Assembly (NCBI RefSeq): GCF_029382225.1
Contig: NZ_JARLTC010000025.1
Location: 122,322 to 186,321 of the forward strand
Length of the DNA stretch: 64,000 nucleotides
Source of the DNA: Spongiactinospora sp. TRM90649
GTDB taxonomy: Bacteria > Actinomycetota > Actinomycetes > Streptosporangiales > Streptosporangiaceae
Reading direction: 5' to 3'
Under the pieces are notes generated by a model. The model ran no database searches, was not told the DNA's origin, and was given only the letters and a program-made list of their open reading frames with translations. Below, piece by piece: positions 58,631 through 64,000 of this stretch; positions within the stretch are counted from its first letter, which is position 1, and every line of letters begins with the position of its first letter. The translations under genes and the position numbers were made by a program.

Positions 58631-59890
58631 ATGCGGGGTTCGGCGCTGATCGCGGGCCTCGCGCTCGCGGGCGGGCTCACCGCGACCGCTCCCGCCGTGG
58701 CGGCGGAGCAGGCCGAACTCACCGCGCCGACTCTCACCGGCCAGTACGACGTCGGCACCACCGACCTCCACCTCGTCGACCCGTCCCGCCCCGATCCGTG
58801 GAAACCGGAACGGCGCCGGGAACTCATGGTCACCGTCACCTACCCGGCCGACCGGTTCGCCGGGGGCCCGCGGGCACCGTGGGTCACGCCCGGCATGAGC
58901 ACTGTCATCGACCAGGCGCTGGCGAGCGAGGACTTCCTCGATCTCCCGGCCGGCTCCATCGACTGGGCATCGGCGAAGCGAAGAGCCAAGACCGGCGTCC
59001 CCGTGGCGCACGGCGCGCCGAAGTCGGTCGCGCTCTTCTCTCCCGGCTTCGGCTACCCGCGGGAGATGTACACGGCGATCGTCGACGATCTGGCGAGCCG
59101 CGGCTACGTGGTGGTCTCGCTCTCGCACACCTACGAGAGCCTGGCGGTCGACTTTCCTGGCGGGCGGCTCGAACTCGCGGTGTCCGAGGCTGATGACTCC
59201 GAACTCAAGAAGGCGATTGACGCCCGGGTCGCCGACAGCCGGTTCGTCCTCGACCAGCTCACGGAGATCACCCAGGGCAAGAACCCCGACGCGGGGAAGC
59301 GGCCGCTGCCCCGCGGGCTCGGCCGGTCGCTCGACCTGTCCCGGGTCGGCGCCTATGGGCACTCATCCGGCGGGTTCACCGCGGGCGAGACGATGGTCCA
59401 CGACCGCCGTGTCGACGCCGGGATCAACCTGGACGGCGCGATGGCGACCGCGATCGGCTATCCCCCGGGAAATCCTTACGTGCCGGGCGAAGTCACGAAA
59501 CGCGGCCTAGACAGGCCGTTCCTCCTGATGGGCGCCGTGGGCATCGACGCGAACGGGAAACCGCTCGAGCACACGCACCGGAATCCAGAATTCGACCGCA
59601 GCTGGGCGGACTTCTGGGCCAGCCAGCGAGGCTGGAAGCGGGATCTGCTCCTGCGCGGCGGCAGCACACACCTGGCTTACAGCGATCTGCAGAGCATCGT
59701 GCCGCAACTCGGCGCGCGCGTGGCGCCGGAGAAGCGTGAGGCGGTCATCGGCACCATCGATCCCCGTCGTTCGCTGGCCGCGCAACGGGACTACATCGGC
59801 GCGTTCTTCGATCTGCACCTTCGCGGACGGGACCGGCACCTGTTCGACGGTGAATCCCCTGGGTACCCGGACATTGACTTCATCGACTAG
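58631..59890 (+). CDS. Secreted alpha/beta hydrolase (PAF-acetylhydrolase/lipase-like)
   Basis: 419 residues. Signal peptide RGSALIAGLALAGGLTATAPAVAA at the start; nucleophile elbow GAYGHSSGGFTAGE (Ser near 249); SPGFGYPREMYTAIVDDLASRGYVVVSLSHTYE before it; and a His in GGSTHLAYSDL near 347. This pattern fits platelet-activating-factor acetylhydrolase-like or cutinase-like secreted esterases. ATG at 58631 has a weak ribosome binding site. It is divergent from the TIR-like gene. Confidence 0.82.
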   Translation: MRGSALIAGLALAGGLTATAPAVAAEQAELTAPTLTGQYDVGTTDLHLVDPSRPDPWKPERRRELMVTVTYPADRFAGGPRAPWVTPGMSTVIDQALASEDFLDLPAGSIDWASAKRRAKTGVPVAHGAPKSVALFSPGFGYPREMYTAIVDDLASRGYVVVSLSHTYESLAVDFPGGRLELAVSEADDSELKKAIDARVADSRFVLDQLTEITQGKNPDAGKRPLPRGLGRSLDLSRVGAYGHSSGGFTAGETMVHDRRVDAGINLDGAMATAIGYPPGNPYVPGEVTKRGLDRPFLLMGAVGIDANGKPLEHTHRNPEFDRSWADFWASQRGWKRDLLLRGGSTHLAYSDLQSIVPQLGARVAPEKREAVIGTIDPRRSLAAQRDYIGAFFDLHLRGRDRHLFDGESPGYPDIDFID

Positions 59891-59907
59891 GCCCTCCACT
59901 CGAGTCG

Positions 59908-59950
59908 CCGTCACCAGGGGCAAGGTAGCCCTGCGTGACGATGGTGACGG
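59908..59950 (+). terminator. Hairpin after the hydrolase gene
   Basis: CCGTCACC (59908-59915) pairs with GGTGACGG (59943-59950); an inner AGGGG/CCCT pairing extends it. Weak candidate terminator. Confidence 0.4.
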
Positions 59951-60395
59951 TGAGTGATTCGCAGAACTCGATTGTGCGAGGTCAGGGTTGCCCTTGTTCG
60001 ACGAGGCGTTCGCCCAGGTCACCGTTCGCAGAACTCCTCTCACAACCGACGTTCTGAAGACGGTTCTGAGATGTCCACGACCTGCGCGAAAGCTCTACTT
60101 CGCCCCTGGTGACACCGGGTCGAGGAACGAGAGGACAGCCACTAGCGGTGAGATGGATCATGGTGCAGATGGCCACCACGACCTGCGGAAATACTCAAGG
60201 TCGCGTTGTCGCGTCAGACTCTTCCGCCACGTTCAGGCCGACGCCGGCTCACGTACACAGACATACGGCGATCATGACACGGCGATCATGAGCATCAGGG
60301 CGGGCCGTGGTCGGCCGCGCTCGTCTTTTCGCAGCGACGGCAGGACCGGTGACGGTCGGCAGCGGCCGACGCAGTGCCCGGTGAGTGCGGTGAGG
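59951..60395. other. Intergenic region with gene debris
   Basis: 445 bases without an intact gene. The 12-base word TTCGCAGAACTC occurs twice (59958 and 60025). A MATTTCGNTQGRVV-like stretch at 60168-60210 faintly resembles the start of a type B carboxylesterase but leads nowhere. It looks like decayed DNA. Confidence 0.35.
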
Positions 60396-60650
60396 GCCGG
60401 CCGTTTCAGGGTCGTACCGGCCGCCGACCTGCTCGGCGAGGCGTGGCGGGTGGCGGAGACCGTGGCGGGCATGTCCACGCCGATCGTCATGATGGCCAAG
60501 GAGAGCGTGAACCGCGCTTTTGAGACCACGCTCGCCGGAGGCGTCCGCTTCGAACGGCGGAGCTTCCACGCGACCTTCGCGACCGCCGACCAGAAAGAGG
60601 GCATGGCCGCCTTCACCGAGAAGCGCCCCGCCGTCTTCACCAACCGCTGA
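60396..60650 (+). pseudogene. C-terminal fragment of enoyl-CoA hydratase/isomerase
   Basis: The last 84 codons (FRVVPAADLLGEAWRVAETVAG, AKESVNRAFETTLA, then FATADQKEGMAAFTEKRPAVF) match the C-terminus of an enoyl-CoA hydratase of about 257 residues. This includes the typical DQ-EGM-AF-EKR-P-F end. The N-terminal two thirds, with the CoA-binding oxyanion-hole region, are absent upstream. A deletion remnant. Confidence 0.8.
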
Positions 60651-60800
60651 AAACCAGATCAGGAAAGGTGCCGTTCGGCACGCGAGGCCGGTTCGGAGGC
60701 ACGTTTCGGCGGGCCCTATGCCGTGCCCGTGGCGCGCAGGCTTCATGTCTCTCGCATCGGGAGAGCTCGTGTACGCCTGCGTGGTTACGGCACTGGATGA

Positions 60801-61349
60801 TCACTGTTCGAGGACGGTCTTACGCATGATCACCTGTGCCGGGCCGCGCACGGCCACGGCCTGCCATCCCCTGCTGCGGTAGAGGCCGATCGCGGCCCGT
60901 GCACCGGCGTGCGTGGACAGCCATTTGGTGCCACCGGTGGCGGCGGCGAGGACGGCGTCGTGCAGGGCCAGGCCGAGTCGGGTTCCGCATGATTCGGGTA
61001 CGACGGCGAGTTCCCTGAAAGTGAAGTCGTCGTCCGGCGGTTTCGCGAGCGCGAGGGCCAGCGCCGAGCAGCGGTGGCCGTAGGCGAAGCCGTGCACCTC
61101 GTCATCGGTGAGTGCCAGGGCGAGGACGAAACCCGGGCGTTCGCTGTCGGCCAGGAGGCGGGAGGCGACGCTTCTGGCGACCGGGCACGGTTCGCGCCAC
61201 GGTGGTCTGGTGAAACTCCGTTCGCCTATGTCGGCGATCGAGAGGATGTGGCGCTCCACATCGTGTGGGGGAACGAGACGGACCACGGCACCCGGTCGTC
61301 CGGGCGGGCCGATCGGACGGAGCCGCGGGCGGGCGGGTGCCGGGTCCAT
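60801..61349 (-). CDS. GNAT family N-acetyltransferase
   Basis: 182 residues. FTFRELAVVPESCGTRLGLALHDAVLAAA carries the beta-4 and acetyl-CoA loop of GNAT (a Q/R-x-x-G-x-G variant, here CGTRLG), followed by THAGARAAIGLYRSRGW. It starts 5 bases after the SOD stop, so the two are probably co-transcribed. Substrate unknown. Confidence 0.75.
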   Translation of the reverse strand: MDPAPARPRLRPIGPPGRPGAVVRLVPPHDVERHILSIADIGERSFTRPPWREPCPVARSVASRLLADSERPGFVLALALTDDEVHGFAYGHRCSALALALAKPPDDDFTFRELAVVPESCGTRLGLALHDAVLAAATGGTKWLSTHAGARAAIGLYRSRGWQAVAVRGPAQVIMRKTVLEQ

Positions 61350-61353
61350 CGGC

Positions 61354-61956
61354 TCAGGCGCCCGTGGCCTCGGTGTAGCGCGCGATGACGTCGTTCCAGT
61401 TGACCAGGCCCCACAGCTTCTCCACGTAGTCCGGGCGGACGTTGCGGTACTGCAGGTAGTAGGCGTGTTCCCAGGCGTCGAACACGAGCAGCGGAGTGGT
61501 GTTCATGCCCACGTTGCCGTGGTGGTCGTAGATCTGCTCGACGACCAGGCGGCGGCCGAGCGGCTCCCAGGCCAGCACGCCCCAGCCGGAGCCCTGGACG
61601 GTGGCGGTGGCGGTGGTGAGCTGCTTCTGGAACGCCTCGAAGGTGCCGAAGTGCTCGGTGATGGCGTCGCCGAGCGCGCCGTCGGGGCGGTCCCCGCCGT
61701 CGGGTGAGAGGTTCTGCCAGAAGATCGTGTGCAGCACGTGGCCGGACAGGTTGAAGGCGAAGGTCTTCTCCAGGCCGACCAGCCCGCCGAACTCGCTCTT
61801 GTCGCGGGCCTCGGAGAGCCTCTCCAGGGTGTCGTTGGCCCCCTTGACGTAGGCGGCGTGGTGCTTGGCGTGATGGAGCTCCAGGATCTCCCCGGTGATC
61901 GCCGGCTCCAGGGCGGCGTAGTCGTAGGGCATGTCAGGAAGCGAGTACTGACCCAT
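61354..61956 (-). CDS. sodF: Superoxide dismutase, Fe/Mn family (SodF-like)
   Basis: Converts superoxide to oxygen and hydrogen peroxide. 200 residues with metal ligands in HHAKHHAAYV (His near 28), NLSGHVLHTIFW (His near 75) and FDAWEHAYYLQY (Asp near 159, His near 163). QGSGWGVLAWEP and VNWNDV match Streptomyces FeSOD most closely, but metal choice cannot be fixed. ATG at 61956 with AAGGGGA 6 bases upstream. Upstream half-sites suggest Nur control. Confidence 0.93.
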   Translation of the reverse strand: MGQYSLPDMPYDYAALEPAITGEILELHHAKHHAAYVKGANDTLERLSEARDKSEFGGLVGLEKTFAFNLSGHVLHTIFWQNLSPDGGDRPDGALGDAITEHFGTFEAFQKQLTTATATVQGSGWGVLAWEPLGRRLVVEQIYDHHGNVGMNTTPLLVFDAWEHAYYLQYRNVRPDYVEKLWGLVNWNDVIARYTEATGA

Positions 61957-61980
61957 CGTCTATCCCCTTGTCCCAGTAAC

Positions 61981-62012
61981 TGCAAGCTATATGCAACAAC
62001 GTCAGTATTGCA
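61981..62012. promoter_or_regulatory. Nur-like half-sites upstream of sod
   Basis: TGCAA at 61981 and 61992 and TTGCA at 62008, close to the sod start. The half-sites are those of the Nur box, but spacing differs from the canonical 5 bases. Confidence 0.4.
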
Positions 62013-62136
62013 GGAGGACGCCGTACGGGCCCGCAGCGACCCAGGGCACGATCCGCAGGCATTGCCCGGGTAACTCGCCAGGTGGGGGGTTAAGACGTAT
62101 AGGTCCCATACGCCCAAAGTGCGGATAGATTGCAGA

Positions 62137-62151
62137 TGCAAGGGGATTGCA
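62137..62151. promoter_or_regulatory. Nur-box-like operator upstream of the Fur-family gene
   Basis: TGCAA-GGGGA-TTGCA matches the published Streptomyces Nur box (tGCaa-N5-ttGCA) exactly. A further TTGCA lies 3 bases before it (62130-62134). It sits 39 bases upstream of the regulator start, pointing to autoregulation. Confidence 0.6.
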
Positions 62152-62189
62152 GTGAGGAGGTGGCTTTCATCAGGGTGCATGGAGGACCG

Positions 62190-62645
62190 ATGGGCACGGC
62201 GATGGACCCGGCCCTCGCGGAGCTGCTCGTCAACCGGGGGTTACGCCGGACGAGCCCGCGAATGGCCATTCTGCGGATCCTTGAGCAGGCCGCCACTCAT
62301 CTGAGCGTCGCGGAGCTGCGCAGCCGAGCCCACGAGGAACAGCCGACGATCAACATGTCCACGGTGTATAGAAACGTCTCGACAATGAGGGAATGCGGCG
62401 TGCTGCACAGCGTCGACCATGCGGGAGAGACGCTGTTCGGCCTGGTCATGCCGCCGCATCACCACCTCGTCTGCGAGCGGTGCGGCGTGCTCGTCGAGAT
62501 CCCCGTGGAACGACTCGACTCGTTCGTGGCACAGCTTGCCACCCGGTGCGGCTTCGACCTCAATCCGACCGGGCAGGTGCTGCACGGTCGCTGTCGCCGG
62601 TGCCAGACCGGTCGGCGTCCGCCGACGCCTTCCGCCGTTCGCTGA
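62190..62645 (+). CDS. Fur-family metalloregulator (Nur/PerR-like)
   Basis: 151 residues: winged helix (GLRRTSPRMAILRILEQAATHLSVAELRS, NMSTVYRNVSTMRECGVL) and the metal domain with PPHHHLVCERCGVLVEIP and a C-terminal CRRC, giving a CxxC...CxxC structural zinc site. It may sense nickel, iron or peroxide. The divergent sod gene and shared Nur-like sites favour a nickel-responsive Nur role (inference). ATG at 62190 has GGAGG 4 bases upstream; GTG 62175 is an alternative. Confidence 0.85.
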   Translation: MGTAMDPALAELLVNRGLRRTSPRMAILRILEQAATHLSVAELRSRAHEEQPTINMSTVYRNVSTMRECGVLHSVDHAGETLFGLVMPPHHHLVCERCGVLVEIPVERLDSFVAQLATRCGFDLNPTGQVLHGRCRRCQTGRRPPTPSAVR

Positions 62646-62805
62646 ACTCCCGCAGGACCGCCTCGCGTACGGCGGCCGCAAGCCGGTCGACGTACAGCAT
62701 GCCGTCGAGGTGATCGGTCTCGTGCTGGAAGCAGCGGGCCAGCACACCCGTGCCCTGGACGGTGATCGGTGCCCCGGCGACGTCGAAGCCGTGGCAGATC
62801 GCCCG
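62560..62805 (-). pseudogene. def: C-terminal fragment of peptide deformylase
   Basis: About 80 codons reading GFDVAGAPITVQGTGVLARCFQ, then HETDHLDGMLYVDRL. This is the C-terminal half of peptide deformylase with its HExxH-type metal motif (HETDH). The N-terminal half with the GxGLAA and EGCLS motifs is missing; instead the sequence joins a tsaD fragment. The 3' end overlaps the Fur-family gene by 86 bases on the opposite strand. Confidence 0.75.
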
Positions 62806-62810
62806 GTCGG

Positions 62811-62909
62811 GCCGGCCGTCACCAGGAGGTCGCCAACCGCGGCGATCATGGCGCCGTTGTCGGTGCAGAGCGCGGCGGACGGAATGCGAAGCGCGATGCC
62901 GGCGGGCAT
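62811..62909 (-). pseudogene. tsaD: C-terminal fragment of tsaD
   Basis: About 33 codons reading AGIALRIPSAALCTDNGAMIAA then VGDLLVTAG. This matches the C-terminal part of the tRNA threonylcarbamoyladenosine protein TsaD, including the CTDNGAMIA motif. The rest is absent. It abuts the def fragment in a different frame. Confidence 0.7.
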
Positions 62910-62944
62910 TCGGGCTGTTCGCCACGAAGGCCCTGGCTTCGCAT

Positions 62945-63550
62945 GAGTACTCCACCACGCGCAGCGCCGCTCAGCGCGGCCTGTACGAACGATCCGCCCG
63001 CACCCGGGCCAACCTGGGCCGCGGCCAGGGACTGGCCCGTTCGGGCGAACTGGCCACGCTCGCCCATGACGGCCGGCCGTCCACCGGGCAACGCCGCGAC
63101 GCCCGCGGGAACTCGCCACCGGACGCCGGACCCGAACGACCGCCGCCGAGGCCCGCCTCTCCCAGGGCTTGCGCGACCTGGGGTTCGAGCAGGTGGGCGA
63201 CGGCCTGCGCCACCTGTACGCCGAGCGGCGGCACAGCATCGAGGACTTGGCCGCCCGGCTCGGCGTGAGCCGGGCCGTACTGCGCCGCAACCTGCTCGCC
63301 CACGCCATCCCCGTACGAGCCATCGGCACGAACAGCGCCGCCGGCAGGCGCTCCCGGACCGGCACGAACATCGCCCGAGCCGCCGCCCGGGTCGGAAGGG
63401 CCGATCTGCACCAGTGGCTCACCGAACACCGCGCCCAAGGCTGGACGCTCACCCGGTTGGCCGCGGCCGTGGGCCACAGCATCCCTGGGTCCGTGCCCGT
63501 CTGGCCGAGACCTAGAGCGGGCCGAACGTACGGGCAGCTCCGGGATCAGC
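62945..63550 (+). pseudogene. Frameshifted DNA-binding protein (MucR/ROS-like or HTH)
   Basis: Two frames together read like one protein. EYSTTRSAAQRGLYERSARTRANLGRG runs to about 63070. After a shift, TAAEARLSQGLRDLGFEQVGDGLRHLYAERRHSIEDLAARLGVSRAVLRRNLLAHAIP follows. The second part has a clear helix-turn-helix. It resembles actinomycete phage/plasmid-type DNA-binding proteins that start with a single zinc finger, which is missing here. Broken at the 5' end and frameshifted. Confidence 0.5.
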
Positions 63551-63806
63551 ACCAGGCACGGGATTCCACCGAGGCGTCTTCCGGGAAGCCATCAGGCCGA
63601 CGTACGCCTGAACGACCAGGAGGGTGCGGAAACGGATTCAAGCCACATGCCGATCCGCCTATCCCCTGAAAGCCCACCGTTCCGTCTCGCGCCGAAGAAG
63701 ATCTGCGGATCTTCGGGAACCAGCCGGGCTCTTCGCCCGACTTGTCGGTTGTCCGATGCCCAACCGGGAGCCGGCCGAGCCGCTTCCCAGGAAAGGAGGA
63801 AACATC

Positions 63807-63881
63807 ATGATCAAGAAGCCCCTCGTGATCGTGGTCCGTCGGAAGAAGACCCGCAGCCGGTTGCTGAACAACCACATCTGA
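63807..63881 (+). CDS. 24-residue basic peptide ORF
   Basis: Reads MIKKPLVIVVRRKK followed by TRSRLLNNHI, then TGA. AGGAAAGGAGG ends 6 bases before the ATG, one of the best ribosome binding sites in the window. The peptide has a hydrophobic patch, a dense Arg/Lys middle and a polar Asn-Asn-His-Ile end. It could be a RiPP precursor, a leader peptide or a small toxin; no modification enzyme is visible because the window ends 119 bases later. A longer in-frame ATG exists at 63756 but lacks a binding site. Confidence 0.5.
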   Translation: MIKKPLVIVVRRKKTRSRLLNNHI

Positions 63882-63892
63882 CGGGTCGAGAA

Positions 63893-63909
63893 GGGGGGGG
63901 GGGGGGGGG
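63893..63909. repeat. Run of 17 G
   Basis: An uninterrupted G17 tract just after the peptide ORF, followed by GC-only sequence with GGCCGGCGGGGCC. It could be a slippage-prone tract, a quadruplex former or an assembly artefact. Confidence 0.7.
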
Positions 63910-64000
63910 CCGGCGGGGCCCCCCGCTCCGGCGGGTCGGGGGCTCCGGTCGCCCGTCACCGCCACCGGGGCTCCCGACCTCCTGCCGCCCGCCGCTGGGG

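Noticed and set aside
60168..60210. Possible carboxylesterase N-terminus
   Set aside because: Only about a dozen residues look similar and no continuation is present in any frame.
57381..64000. A second copy of the tRNA-Ile 3' end (attR)
   Set aside because: I looked for the T-arm and acceptor sequence by eye and found no convincing match, so no attachment site is reported at the right end.

Overview
The window is high-GC actinobacterial DNA spanning the chromosomal replication origin. Gene order (GT87-ponA-DUF5318-padR-ino1; cca-murJ-sigM-trxB-trxA; parB-parA-rsmG-jag-yidC-yidD-rnpA-rpmH-dnaA-oriC-dnaN-gnd-recF-dciA-gyrB-gyrA-DUF3566-tRNA-Ile) is the Actinobacteria ori block known from Mycobacterium and Streptomyces. 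The 650-residue DnaA with a very long linker, the dnaN-gnd-recF order and the protein style suggest a filamentous actinomycete, most likely Streptosporangiales (inference; no rRNA gene is present to confirm it).

Layout. 1-7.1 kb: cell-envelope genes (membrane glycosyltransferase, class A penicillin-binding protein), DUF5318, a PadR repressor with its operator, and inositol-3-phosphate synthase. 7.1-20.5 kb: idi, an MFS transporter, CCA-adding enzyme, a YbaK-type deacylase, then a membrane-protein/MurJ/pseudokinase/SigM/anti-sigma/thioredoxin run ending with trxBA behind a textbook SigR-type promoter. 20.5-28.7 kb: a GNAT enzyme, aminotransferase, D-Ala-D-Ala-ligase-like protein, threonine aldolase and ADP-ribosylglycohydrolase, separated by long gene-free spacers and dotted with parS sites. 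28.7-48.1 kb: chromosome segregation, RNA and membrane-insertion genes, dnaA, oriC, the replication genes and gyrase, ending at tRNA-Ile(GAT).

48.1 to about 57.5 kb: an actinomycete integrative and conjugative element (pSAM2/AICE type) inserted at the 3' end of tRNA-Ile. It has a leftward block pra-hyp-traB-rep-xis-int, a divergent-acting GntR repressor with three matching operators, and cargo (small hypotheticals, a DUF5919-like regulator coupled to an inositol-monophosphatase-like enzyme). xis, rep and traB carry single-base frameshifts, mostly in C or G runs, and no second copy of the tRNA end was found, so the element looks immobilised unless these are sequencing errors.

57.5-64 kb: accessory or decaying DNA. 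It contains a probably 5'-truncated TIR-like protein, a secreted alpha/beta hydrolase, an enoyl-CoA hydratase remnant, GNAT, Fe/Mn superoxide dismutase next to a Fur-family regulator with Nur-like boxes, fused fragments of tsaD and def, a frameshifted DNA-binding protein, and a 24-residue peptide ORF with a strong ribosome binding site just before a run of 17 G.

The functional themes are replication initiation and segregation (DnaA boxes in at least four places, five parS sites), envelope synthesis with SigM, thiol redox control, and a mobile element with its own repressor circuit. The best candidates for something undescribed are the TIR-like protein, the 24-residue peptide ORF, the three-site GntR operator system, and the DnaA-box cluster inside the dnaA linker coding sequence.
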